From: Dichetophora obliterata
Lineage: Eukaryota > Arthropoda > Insecta > Diptera > Sciomyzidae
Length of the DNA stretch: 64,000 bases
Assembly: GCA_963920525.1 (NCBI GenBank)
Contig: OY986435.1
Coordinates: 94,942,783 to 95,006,782 of the forward strand
Direction: 5' to 3'
Both the position numbers and the translations under genes were made by a program. The notes below the pieces were generated by a model. It worked only from the letters and a program-made list of their open reading frames with translations. It did not search any database and had not been told where the DNA came from. This document shows, piece by piece, positions 23,368 to 34,098 of the stretch (position 1 is the stretch's first letter; each line of letters opens with the position of its first letter).

Positions 23368-23541
23368 ATGATGATGACTTTATTATGACTTCAACATTCT
23401 TTTTATTGATTTATGTAGAGAAAACTTAAGGATTTTTAGGAGGAGACTTCGCGATGAAGAAAACTCATTCAGCAGAATTTCGGAGGAACACTTCGACTTA
23501 TATCGCTTTCCCAAAGCTATAAACTTGATTAAGAAAGTAAA
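23368..23541 (+). pseudogene. HARBI1-like transposase N-terminal exon fragment
   Basis: The open frame reads FNILFIDLCRENLRIF, then RRRLRDEENSFSRISEEHFD, then LYRFPKAINLI. HARBI1-type transposases start with a similar basic RRxLRDxxNPF…FxxxYRF…LI segment ahead of the DDE core. A possible splice donor (AAAG/GTAAAA) follows. No catalytic part is present in the element. By-eye assignment, supported by the Harbinger-like ends around it. Confidence 0.45.
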
Positions 23542-23711
23542 ACTATATATTAAACATAAGCAATAAAAAAAAAAAGTATAATGAATTTTGCATAAATAAA
23601 TATAACCATAATAAGTTTTTCGGTTGCATAAAATAGCCGAAACTAATATAGCAAGTCGATAACGCGCGTTTGCAACCGGCGTTAACTTTGTTTTCATTTC
23701 AGCTAAAAATA

Positions 23712-25019
23712 GGCGCAGTGAAATAACTCCCAAATGAAATAAGTCCCAATGAAATAAGTCCCAAAGAAATAAATCCCAAAAAAAATGAAATAACTCCTAA
23801 ATCACAAAATGAAATAAGTCCCAAAATTAATGAAATAACTCCCAACCGGAAAATGAAATAAGTCCCAATTACTTACTTATTTCATTATGAAATAACTCCC
23901 AACGTGAAAAATTAAATAAATCCCCATGAAATACGTCAAAAAAAAAAAGTGAAATAAATCCCAATCGATGTAGTAAATTTTTGTATATTTATAAGGTCTT
24001 AAAAAAAACAAAAATTGATTTCAAAATTATTTCAAAATGTAAGAAAAACAAAAAAAAATATTTCAAAATTATTTCAAAATATAAAAATGTATGAATAATT
24101 AGGATTTAAAAAAAAACTTGCATAGAGTCATCCACTCTTTGACGGCAAATTGGGCAGTTAATTTGTTGTTGACCTAGGCTTTGGGCCTGCAACTTAAAGA
24201 TGCACGCACTGCATATTTTCAAATGTCTGCATGGAATCAATAAGACATTAGGCGCTACTTCAAAGCAAACCACGCATAACAACTGGGATGATGACATTGG
24301 CTCATTAGGCTCAACGACTTTATCCTCATCATCCTCTTCTTCTTCTTCCAAAAACTCCATTTCTTCGAAGACATCCTCATCCGGTTCCATATGTGTAACA
24401 ATGTAATTTTTTGGAAATACCATGCGGTCTAAAAAGGCTGTTGCCTTTTACGTAATATTGGGTTCCATTCGAGTGAGATTTGTGTATAAAAAAAAATTGT
24501 TCAGCGTACAGCTGAAGCTTGCTGTTTCTTCTTTTACCACTAACAATTTCATATGGGACACTTGCCATTTTAATTATTTTTTTTCTTTTTGTTCTTCGAT
24601 ATGCACTCTTCACAACTCAAATAGCAACTGCAATTTTATGAATAATTCTCAATAAAACGTTGTCAATAATGTGTTGCAATAATACCCGTTACAATAATAC
24701 TGTTACGGTTATACTACAAATGCCGAAAAATCATATTTTAGAGCAATGAAATAACTCCCAAAAAAAATGAAATAAGTCCCAAACTATTGCAAAAATGAAA
24801 TAACTCCCAAAAAATTTATCGTTGGGAGTTATTTCATTTCCGAATTTTGGGAATTATTTCATAATGAAATAACTCCCAAAACAAAAAAAGAAATAATTCC
24901 CAAAATAAATGAAATAACTTCAAAAAATTGGGAAATTGAAAAAATGTATGGAAATTTTTTGGGAGTTATTTCATTTTTTTTTTGGGACCTATTTCATTTG
25001 GGAGTTATTTCACTGCGCC
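23712..25019 (-). mobile_element. FLYWCH/RING-encoding DNA transposon (Mutator-like?) with 8-bp TSD
   Basis: The ends GGCGCAGTGAAATAACTCCC are identical in inverted orientation for about 38 bp, to GAAATAAGTCCC/GAAATAGGTCCC. The flanks are TAAAAATA at 23704-23711 and 25020-25027, an exact 8-bp TSD. Both terminal regions (to about 23960, and from about 24745) consist of many copies of a 12-15-bp word GAAATAACTCCCAA or its inverse. The central ~500 bp encode a FLYWCH-like/RING protein on the minus strand. No transposase core is present. The FLYWCH link and long, repetitive ends suggest a Mutator-like non-autonomous carrier; the superfamily is inferred. Confidence 0.8.
24106..24613 (-). CDS. FLYWCH-like plus IAP-type RING finger protein (frameshifted)
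   Basis: Two overlapping minus-strand frames are present. The first (from 24613) contains a basic start, then MASVPYEIVSGKRRNSKLQ and LYAEQFFFIHKSHSNGTQYY, matching the first half of a FLYWCH zinc-binding domain. The second (from 24423) starts RMVFPKNYIVTH, the expected second half, so a +1 shift near 24440 splits one original protein. After an acidic stretch (residues 13-34 of frame two) comes a C3HC4 RING: C50-x2-C53-x11-C65-x-H67-x3-C71-x2-C74-x15-C90-x2-C93, ending QVFF at the C-terminus. A C-terminal RING of this spacing resembles the E3 ubiquitin-ligase RING of IAP proteins. FLYWCH Cys/Trp residues look eroded while all eight RING ligands are intact. Cargo of the transposon at 23712-25019; in vivo role unknown. 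Confidence 0.7.
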
Positions 25020-25569
25020 TAAAAATAAACAGCTGTTGCAGTTTTAACACACAACGGGAATCGCGTATTCCGTGTAAAGCTGAAAACACTTTTCATATGA
25101 CGATAACGCAGAACGGGAATTGACCCCCTGGTCTGCTATTTGTACGATTTGCTATTTGTACGCCAATTTACGAAAGCGTATTTTGTTTTGTTGTTGTTTT
25201 GCATACAAACGCAAATACGCAGACACGCGTAAATAAAAGTAGCCCTCGGACGTGCTTTTGTACCTCGTATTTTTATGCTCCGTCTACAGCCACATAATCA
25301 CATACATCACAGGTTGCATACGACAGTCACATGACGAGGTGCTCACAGTTTGAACAATAACAAATGCTATAAATACGATTTGTTGAATACGACACGCTTA
25401 CACTGTAATAGCCTTATTGCCTCAGTAATAATTGAAATAGTGTTTTGTTTGCAATTTGGGTTAAGGGGAGGGTAATGTTTGTTTCGTCTAAAAAATACCT
25501 TTTTTCATGAAATTTTTTATAAAAAATTATAACTGTAGGTTTATTTTACATATTATTATATAAAGTACA

Positions 25570-26067
25570 ACATGAATTAAATTGCGAGCTCTAGATAAAG
25601 TAAGTTTTTAAGAAGGCAACAACAACAGTTCTTCTGTGAATCAGTTCAGAAGACTTCTATGTCAGAACACTAGCTTCCGGCGAAGCAAAAAAACTCGTTT
25701 CATTTCTATGGTGCATTTCGACAAACTATCGAACACCAATGAATATTGAAATAAATAAAGAAGCAACTAGAACAGATGGCAACCTTGATAGAGTTGATGG
25801 CGGTGATCTATAAATAGCCTACTGCTTTGAGGTGTCATATGATTTGCAGCCATACAATTCGAAAGAATGAATTCCAAAATCTGCGCACTCATATACTGGT
25901 TTAAACAGTGAGTTGATCACAGCTTAATCACTCAAAGACTACTGAAGAGGAAAATGTAGCGATTTCCAGAACAGACTGTCTAGTCAGCTAAGTGATTGAC
26001 TCTATACAGAGTTGTTGTTGCCTTCTTAAAAACTGACTTGATCTAAAGATCGCAATTTAATTCATGT
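25570..26067. mobile_element. Foldback element, ~60-bp arms
   Basis: ACATGAATTAAATTGCGAGC at the left pairs with GATCGCAATTTAATTCATGT at the right. Similarity continues through AGTTTTTAAGAAGGCAACAA and its complement. Between the arms is unique-looking sequence without a convincing ORF. No TSD could be assigned. Confidence 0.65.
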
Positions 26068-27952
26068 AATAATTTAATAGATCATAAAACTTATTAAATA
26101 AAAGTATATCGTTTGAAGAATATTTAAAAAATTGTTGTTCAAAAATAGAGAGAAATAACGGATTTATTGCAGATTTCCGCAGGCGCCTCGAAAAAAGTTT
26201 TTGTGCGATGACTACCAGCCTACAGCATCATTGGATCATCTGAAACCAAAAAATCAAAATGCTTTCGGTAGTTTATTACTTTATCTCTCCAGTCTCGTCG
26301 AGTTTTTTTAAATTTTTAAATTTTTGTCACCATTTTAAAGCCAAAATGACGATTTTTGACGAAAAAATCGACCTATTTATTATTGTGAAATTGTTAGTAA
26401 TTCAAACATTTTAAAAAACTCGACGTAACTAGAGAGCTATTTACATGTAGAATATGTGTACAAAATTTCAAAACGATCAGTTCAGTAGTTTTTTCTGTAG
26501 GCTGGTCACCGACTTTAAAAATTACATGTTTTGGAAAATCGATTTAAAATTTTTTATACTCGAACATCCCAGTATGAAGGCCGGTCGCTTGAAATGCTGT
26601 ATCTTCGTTAGTTTTGCTCCGATTGACTTGAAATTTTGACACAATACTCTCGACATGTTCTACATTCAGAAAAACAAATAAAAAACCACTTTTAATACCT
26701 AACCCCTTATATAAACCTTCAATAATTCATATTTAATAATTTAGTTACAAACAGCTGTTTAAGTGTTTCACTTTAGTGGATGTGTTTAATAAACAAAATA
26801 GTGCTGCCACGAAGATTTTTCTTTGAATAAACGTTAATTTTTTTAAATTTTTGTGTACGATGGAAATTAGTTTAGTTTAGTTTATTTAACAAAAATTGCT
26901 GAAATATAAGAATAAATCTTTTGCATGCCGCTTTGACAATGGAAATAACAACATCAGAAATGCCTAAAAACAAATTAAAAACTATTACATTATTATGATA
27001 CTAAGAAATATCTCGAATTTACAAAATTAAAAATTATTATCAAACCAAAGAATACAAATGTCATTTAGGGAAAAATAAAAGCGCAGTAAGAATGAGAAGA
27101 ATAGAAAAGAGGAAGTTAGGAAAAGTATTCGAAGATTAAATGCTTAAAGTCTTAAAACGGAAAATTATATTACATTTAAATAATTAAATCAATTTAACTT
27201 CATCCTATTATACCTAACGCAGTTTTATAACAATGTAATATCGGTAATTGAGATTGTTCTGCTTCTCCTTTTTGTCTCGATATTATGTTTTATTAAGTAA
27301 GTACCATCAAATATGAATCGTTTTTAAAACTTACTTTTTAATTATTCAATATTTAAATTTTAAATCGAATTGTGATTTACGTGCTCACGTGGTTTCCTGA
27401 TTTGAAATTAGACTGAACTCACACTATCACCTGGATTGGTGTGCCAGAGTATATCTCTTTTCCACACAAGTTTAAGCCTGCGTTGGCCCAAATGCATATC
27501 CAACTAATTGGGATTTTGATTTGGCGGATATGAGATTTACCTCATTTCCACGTAGGTCCTTGGGTTGGACAATGGCCGCAAACCAGTTAAAATGAGTTTA
27601 GTGTTTTGGATTGTTTTGAAATCAGGATTGTTTTTCGGGTACCTTAAATTGATAATTGCTATTATTTAATTCGATGTTGCTTATTTATTAAGAATATAGA
27701 ATCAAATTTATTTAAATACGCGTTTTATATATATTCAATTTTTAAATTCCGCTGAAAAGCCAATTAATGTGCTTAGTGGAAAATCCTAATTGCCAATAGG
27801 GGTATGTTTTAGTACGTAGGTACATTCTGTCTGTCCCGGCTGATTCGGGCAGGATCTAGAATGTAAATCGTGCATACGTATAAGACGGGTATACGTATCT
27901 TTGGAAGATTTCATACCTCCGGGCGAATCAAAAAAAAAAAAAAAAAAAGTTG
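26068..27952. other. Noncoding AT-rich DNA, likely old transposon debris
   Basis: No gene is recognised. 26160-26660 has phrases such as CGATCAGTTCAGTAGTTTTT and CTCCGATTGACTTGAAATTT, wording typical of noncoding insect repeats. The open frame at 26454-26639 is within this. A poly-A run lies at about 27930-27948, next to the LINE fragment to its right. Confidence 0.4.
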
Positions 27953-28140
27953 TGCTTATTCGAAACGGTTTTGACACTATTAGGTAGTGAATTCCACGAT
28001 CTTATAACACTGAAGAAAAACAATCTACTAGAGTTAACGAAATTATATCTAGAGATCACAAAGTTCATGCTTCTGCTTGATCTGCAAAATTTAAACTTAT
28101 CAAAAAGATACGTACTGCCGTCATAAGGAAGAGTGCTGCA
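27953..28140 (-). pseudogene. LINE ORF2 C-terminal fragment
   Basis: The minus-strand frame without stops reads CSTLPYDGSTYLFDKF, then SSRSMNFVISRYNFVN, then FFFSVIRSWNSLPNSVKTVS. The ending …FF..VI..WNSLP..V matches the conserved C-terminus of many non-LTR retrotransposon ORF2 proteins, just after the reverse transcriptase. No RT core is upstream (toward 28200+), so it is a short relic. A homopolymer tract follows directly at its 3' side. Confidence 0.5.
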
Positions 28141-29740
28141 TCTACATACTTCAATATTCTGAGATAAACGCCTTACATTAATTTATCAAAAATGCACTGA
28201 TAATATTATTGATAATTTTTCCAATTTTATTAAAAATGTAAAAACTGTGGATAGTTGCCACTTTTTTGATTGTTTTTTCAACAAATCACAAACAGTTAAA
28301 AAATTCGTACCTACATCAAATATACGTTTCATGTATTAAAAAGTTTTTTATTTATATATTTATGATATTTAATTGATATATTCTTAAAACCATCATATCT
28401 TTCACAATTATATTTAATAAAAAAAAATATGTATAAAAATCAATATTTCAAAGACTTTTTTTGGGGCTCAAGAAGTAAAGAAGTAAATACATTTTAAAAA
28501 GCATTAACTACAAATACAAAGGGGAAAATGCAGTATCTACCTATAGATACTGCTTTTTGGTCTCTATTAATGTAGATCCTGCGTTTTTTGCTTTAATGAT
28601 AGCTTTAATTTGTGTAGATATGACATTTCAGTTTAAAGTATTAAGCAATTGATCAAAAAATTCGCAATTTTTACTTTATTTTCTTGAAGATGGAAGAAAG
28701 ATGATTAAGAAAAAACAATAAAACTAATTTTGGTTTTCATGCTAGATGCCGCTTTCTTCCTTATGAAAGCAGCTTAGGACTTCGAGTGTAAATAATCCGG
28801 TGAAGAAAAATGCAATGTCTCGCTTCAAGGTATTATTCTTGAATCAAGTTGCAAAATTTGTGAATCTTGCTCGCTCTCTTTGGAACCAGTCGTCGCTGAG
28901 CTATTGTGACAGTTAAGCTAGATATGATCTTCTCACCCTTCTTCACAATTACAAGAGCCAAGATAGATATATTTGAATCAACAATACAGCCTTAACTGAA
29001 AACACCCTTGATTCATAGGGAGACACCTTGCGCCATATGTTACGAAATTACTGCTATTATCCTCTCCAGAATGCACAACTACAGCCAAAAGTCGATAGAG
29101 ATTCTTTGGAAACATTGTGACGCCCAATTTCAACGGCGTTGAAATGTTTCGTCACAGCGCCGGATTGGTGGTTTGATGAACACCGCCACCACGAAATTTG
29201 TTAATTACTTCCCAGTAGAAAAGTGTATCATCCTATGAGCGATCTGGGAGTGCTCCCTGAGGAGCAGTGGAGTACTCCTTATTGATCCAAGCTAGGTGTA
29301 TTTTGTGTTCTCTTTTAACATTGCATGTCCTAGGAAGGGTAGCGCTCCCTTTAATATCACAGAGGAGCTCAAAAGGAACGATCAATAAATGATCCAAATG
29401 GATCAGCAGAGGAACATTTAAAATATTTGGTTTTTTATTTATTTTAAAAGATTAAAGAACCAACATGCGCCTTATACAAACAAGGTTTGGTCTTTGACAT
29501 GAAAGGAAAGGCATAGATTAGCTAGAGGAATTGATTCGAACCATACGTGAATTATTGATTAGACGAAACAGACGTGAAAGACAATGCTTTCAATTGCTTT
29601 TACCCGAGGCTAGTGTTAAGCCTTAACCTCGACAAGCATTTTCAGCCCTTATTTGTTCCTGTCCTTTTATTTCACATATTCCACAATTAAGTTGTGGATT
29701 TTTAGTTTCCGTAGTTCTTAAATGTAGGAAAGAACAAAAA
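28141..29740. other. Intergenic sequence, no gene recognised
   Basis: No supported coding segment. 29215-29300 is rich in GCTCC/GGAGC words (for example GGAGTGCTCCCTGAGGAGC) that partly recur inverted near 29935-30010, hinting at an old foldback element around the tRNA-like locus. Confidence 0.4.
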
Positions 29741-29747
29741 AAGTGAA

Positions 29748-29832
29748 AAGAACCATGCCCGAAGCTGGAGTCGAACCAGGGACCTCTGGGTTGTTAGTCT
29801 AGCGCACTCTCCACTGGACTACAATGGTCGAT
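29748..29832 (-). ncRNA. tRNA-like locus with good pol III boxes (pseudogene or SINE head)
   Basis: The minus strand has an A-box TAGTCCAGTGG and a perfect B-box GGTTCGACTCC, with a CTAACAA anticodon-like loop (AAC, Val-type) between them. A run of seven T follows at 29738-29744 as a possible terminator. The acceptor arms (ACCATTG and TTCGGGC) do not pair and the anticodon stem has mismatches, so a working tRNA is unlikely. Best read as a tRNA-derived pseudogene or short SINE. Confidence 0.45.
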
Positions 29833-30374
29833 TTTTCACAGAAAATAATGATCGAGTTTCTTACAAACCACATGCCTCACTTTATGTTCTTTTTTTCATT
29901 GATTGCTCGCCTATTGATTTTATAAAACAGTAAAGGAGCACAAGAGCACAAGTGCTCACTTTTTGATCGAATAAAACAGCAAAAAAGCGCTCTCTTGTTG
30001 CTCCTCATAGGAGCGATCGCATGTTTTTTTACTATGTTATTATATACACACACACACACTTATATTCGCACGAAGAAAAACAAACAATAAACACAACATA
30101 AACTGAAATAATAGGCTCTCTCTCTCTCTCTTTTAATTTTATTCAGAACAGGAATACCGCAATATCAATAGCATGACAAAGCAGATGGCACAACTTGTTG
30201 ACGAACTGAACAACAAGGGCAACAACAAAATGCACACATTGCGGTACGTTGTTGACGAGCAAAATGCTTGTTGACGAACAAAAATGGAGGCAAGGGTCAA
30301 CAACGATACAAAGTTACGGGATGTTGTTGACAAGCTAAACCCAACAAGGCGAAGAACAGCAGTCAGAGGGAAAC

Positions 30375-30382
30375 TATAAAAG
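30375..30382 (+). promoter_or_regulatory. TATA box (TATAAAAG)
   Basis: TATAAAAG is followed at +25 to +32 by GGACAGTCAATCG, an initiator-like context. It would drive plus-strand transcription across the repeat block at 30555-30990. There is no downstream protein ORF. Confidence 0.4.
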
Positions 30383-30554
30383 GCAGCCAGCGCAGAGATC
30401 TGGACAGTCAATCGCGACACTCACGCAAGTGAACTCAGAACAAAAAAATCATAAACACAGTGAACTCAGTGAGCAGTGAACCCAGTGAACTGAGTTAGAA
30501 AACTCAGTGACAGTGAAGAAATGGATACGGGAAGCAAATTAACTAGAAAATCAG

Positions 30555-30990
30555 CAAAACAGAGTCGTTGTCTTGTAGGCCCACCTGTTAAGGAAAACCA
30601 GCATCAGCAGAGTTGTTGGGTTGTAAGTCCACCTGCACAAAACCCGTAAAACAGAGTCGTTGGCTTGTAGGCCCACCTGTTAAAAAAAATCAGCAGCGTC
30701 GTTGGCTTGTAGGCCCACCTGAATAAAATCAGCAAACAGAGTCGGTGGCTTGTAGGCCCACCTGTTTATATCCGCATCAGCAGAGTCGGTGGCTTGTAGG
30801 CCCACCTACAGAAAAGCAGCAAACTAGTTTCGTAGGCTTGTAGGCCCACCTACTTCTACCATTTTTTTAGCAGTGTTAGCGGCTTGTAAGCCCTCGTGCT
30901 CTAGTGAAAGAGTGCAAAGTCCGTGGCTTGTAAGCCCGCGCACTCTAATTATTCATCCCGCAACAGCGTCCGAGGCTCGTAGGCCCGCCT
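30555..30990 (+). repeat. ~10 degenerate units of CTTGTAGGCCCACCTG
   Basis: The word GTCGTTGGCTTGTAGGCCCA, or close variants (GTCGGTGG, GTCCGTGG, GTTAGCGG), recurs about ten times at 40-60-bp spacing, each often preceded by CAGCA(A)ACAGA. The unit keeps a fixed core while spacers differ, so it is not a simple satellite. It is noncoding and lies downstream of the TATA box. Confidence 0.8.
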
Positions 30991-31639
30991 GTTGAGTGCA
31001 GCAGCGAAAACACAACGAGGGACAACGACGGGAAGCTGAGAAAACAGGCAGACAGGGAACAGTGAAAATAAAAATTGTAAAATAATAATAAAGAATAAAA
31101 AATAATAAAATTATTCTTTTAAATCTAAAATAAAATCAAAGTGTCATTTCTTGTACAAGAACCTTGGAACCCGCTGAGCATACCTCAGCCTGAAGGTAAC
31201 AACCAGAGGTTCGTTACAACATTGCTCCAAAAAGATTGATAACGATACATATCGCCGGTGTTCATTGCCAAGCTGAATGTATCAAGCAACATTGTCGATA
31301 CCCAAGGAGTGGTATTCTGGACATGAAATTAAAAAGTCTTATTATAAATGCCGCAAAATTTGTATACATAAAATAGCAATGCTAGTGCTAGTGTACTTAT
31401 CTACACATATTTATAGCAAGAGACAAACTTTAATAGCAAAAGTTCATAAAGTTGCACTTTTTCTATCCTCTAGTATCTCATGAAATGACAGAGGATATCA
31501 CATTCTATAAAAATATAAAATATATGCCTATTTCACACTCACTTTAGTCAATTTCGTAAGATAGGGTTCGCATGCTCTTTCTTTCTAACTAAAAAAAAGA
31601 TAAGATAAGATACTGAAATATCACATGGAAACACAGCTT

Positions 31640-32957
31640 TACCTTTCCAAAGAAATTATAATGAAAATGTGTTCTTTAAGGGCTCAGAAGCTATGACTTT
31701 TTCGACGAATACTACAGTATATTAAATGAAAATACTACAATACATAGAGACTTGAAAATTTTTTACGTAAATAATATAAAAAAAAATTTCAAAGTACATT
31801 TTTAGTTTGTTTTTAAACGCATCTTCTCCTCGCTAGGTGGCATAAAAAAGTAGTCCTTTTCTGCCGGTGTCAAGATATTTTTGTCCCAGTTTATCGGAAA
31901 CAAAAAAAATGAAAGTGCATAATTATAAGATTACGACATCCTTAACTATGATAAGGTTTGGTTAATATTTTCCCCCGCTTTGAAGATCAAAAGCTTTGAA
32001 AATGACACCATTTTTTTAAAAGTCACGCTAAATTTTTCCTATTGACCCAAACTTAATGATTCTCGTAAAGGTTGTAGCTACAAGTTCTGTTATTTAAATG
32101 CACTTTGATTTTTTTTTCCGATAAATTGAACTGCTTTTTTATGCTACCTATCGAGAAGAAGATGTATTTAAAAACAACACAAAATTTTTTTGGGAATATT
32201 TTTTTATACACTGAGAATAACAACATACTTTCATATTAAACAAAAAATTTTAAAATAGAAATTTAACGCTTTTGCGTTTCTACAAAACAAAATTGAAAAT
32301 AAGCGTATTAAATTTTTAACTATAAACTCATTTATTTTTTTTTTTAGAATTTTCTCTTATTTCTTTGCAATAACAAAAAATACGTCGCTATCTGAGATTG
32401 AATTGAAAAATTATGTGAAGTAGGATCTTTGGCAATAATTGCCAGACAATTGAGACCAAGCTGAGAAAAACTCCGATTTTACATTTGATTGTCTGAAAAT
32501 ATTTTTTACGTTGGTCTTACAAATAATGAACATTAGATGAAATAAAAACTAATTTCTTATTTTTATATATAAAATATTTCAGTATTTAAGCCGCAATAAA
32601 ACGCTAACTTCATCGAATGGAGTTAAAATATGGTATTCGAGGGGTTCCAGGGGTCGCTAATTACGAATTTAACGTCGAAAACTCGAAAAAATTAAAAAAT
32701 GGTGGTTTAATTTTATTGTTTTAAATTTAAGAACAATATTTTAAAATTATGTTATTAAATATTTGTTTTTAATGCTAAAGTTTTTGTTTTAAAGTTTTTT
32801 TTTAAACGAATGTTTATAAACTGTAAAGGTTTACTATAAAAGTATATTTAAAAACATTGTTTCGAAAAAACCTTTTGTTTTAATTTGAACTGTACAAACG
32901 TTTGAGTTTAACTTAAATAAAATCGTTTCAAGCTCTATTTCAAAAACAAATTCATTT
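31640..32957 (-). repeat. 1.3-kb hairpin element, copy B
   Basis: Reverse-orientation copy of 11862-13150. The match runs from ACCTTTCCAAAGAAAT (31644) to AAAAACAAATTCATTTA (32957). The internal palindrome is also kept: CTCGCTAGGTGGCATAAAA with TTTTATGCTACCTATCGAG. The two copies differ by many substitutions and small indels, so they are not recent. Short open frames inside have no recognised domain. Confidence 0.6.
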
Positions 32958-33499
32958 ACAGCCCTATTCTGCGTTTTCTTTAAAATAAATTTATCAATAA
33001 AATTTGTAAAAAATTTTATCAAGTGAAAGCTTTATTGATATTCTGCAACAACCTTGATAAATAAAAAGCTATTGTATTTCACCACACGTGGTGAATTTAT
33101 TTTGACAGCTGTTTGACTGCCGCGGCAAATGCAGGAACTCTGAATGAGTTGGCGGATGGCTTAAATGCCCTACGAGGGCCAACTAGAACAACATCGAAAT
33201 GGAAAGAGGTAAGGTTTTATTTTATCATGTAGCTGTTTGGCCAAAAGATACTGTGATTTTCTTTAATAAATTTGATTTTATCTAACACCTTGGAAAAGCC
33301 AGCTATGAGCACGGGCTCGACGGCTAAAATGAGCCAGCGATTAACTGGCGGAGGGCCATGCTCCAAGGCGCTGTCCGATTTTGAGGAGCTGGTCTTAAGC
33401 ACTTTTGATTTGGCAGCAGTGGAAGGTGTAACCAGTTCTGGTAGTTTTGGCCTGACGGTGGCACAACAACCTATTTCTGTGATGGTGGAAGATCCGTTG

Positions 33500-33690
33500 C
33501 TAAGTCCTGGTGGTTCGATGCTAAGTCCTGGTGGTTCGTTGCCAAGTCCTGGTGGTTCGATGCTAAGCCCTGGTGGTTCGATGCCAAGTCCTGGTGGTTC
33601 GATGCTAAGCCCTGGTGGTTCGATGCCAAGTCCTGGTGGTTCGATGCCAAGTCCTGGTGGTTCGATGCCAAGTCTAGAATGTTCGCTGCC
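33500..33690 (+). repeat. 27-bp minisatellite encoding SPGGSM-type repeats
   Basis: About seven units of GGTTCGATGCTAAGTCCTGG or variants, each 27 bp or a near multiple. All units stay in frame on the plus strand. The antisense is also open for 73 codons as a repeated LASNHQD peptide. Differences between units (CTAAG/CCAAG, CCC/TCC) are small, so the expansion is fairly recent. Confidence 0.9.
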
Positions 33691-33737
33691 AAGTCCTAGT
33701 GGGACTCAACCTGACGAACTGATAAAGCCGGATTCCC

Positions 33738-34098
33738 TTCAGCAAGTTTTGCAAGTTTTTTTTACATGAAGTTTTGAAAATTTGTGTTCTCTATCTCTCT
33801 CCACACTCAATGAGAGAGTAACAAAAACTTATTGCACTCGCTTTGACTTGATTAACTTAATTTCAATTTTCTTGCTGAATCTTTTTGAGTAGTGTTGCCA
33901 GAATGGAGTTTCTTGAGTTGAAATTGGCATATTTTATTATTGAAGCTTCAAAATAAAGAAGCATTGAGTCTGGCAATATTGAGTATGACAAAGAAAAACA
34001 GAAAACTTGCTGAAAGTTTTACATGCATGTGAATCGACCTGCGGCACATTCCCACAGAGAGAGAGCAAGAAAGCTGTCACAAAAAACTTGCTGAAGGT
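33738..34098. mobile_element. MITE at the exon-B splice donor
   Basis: The left end CCTTCAGCAAGTTTTGCAAG and the inverted right end CCTTCAGCAAGTTTTTTGTG share 15 bp. Inner inverted words occur around GTTGCCAGA and TCTGGCAA. The right end is followed by GTAGGAAAA, which looks like the original donor of exon B. Noncoding; TSD unclear. Confidence 0.55.

Larger units (their letters stand above)
23122..25127 (+). mobile_element. PIF/Harbinger-like element, interrupted
   Basis: The ends GGGGTCAATTCCCGTTTTGC and, inverted, GGGGTCAATTCCCGTTCTGC are flanked by CTG on both sides (23119-23121 and 25128-25130), a 3-bp TSD as expected for this superfamily. A transposase N-terminal exon is retained at about 23370-23540. 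The remainder was displaced by the transposon at 23712-25019, after which only ~100 bp of the right arm survives. Confidence 0.55.
30150..31222 (+). mobile_element. Candidate solo LTR with promoter and internal repeats
   Basis: A TATAAAAG box at 30375-30382 lies ~25 bp before ACAGTC, an initiator-like start. A stretch of about ten degenerate ~40-60-bp units follows. A/T-rich DNA with several AATAAA-type signals comes at 31070-31135, and the region ends GGTTCGTTACAACA. TATA, repeat, poly-A signal and a terminal ACA are the order seen in LTRs. No gag/pol lies on either side, so this would be a solo LTR. The 5' boundary is a guess. Confidence 0.35.

Noticed and set aside
30139..30420. 93-codon minus-strand ORF across the TATA region
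   Set aside because: Biased composition, no domain, and antisense to the promoter-like sequence.
33471..33692. Minus-strand repeated LASNHQD peptide as a gene
   Set aside because: It is the antisense of the in-frame 27-bp minisatellite; the plus frame continues into recognisable protein on its left.
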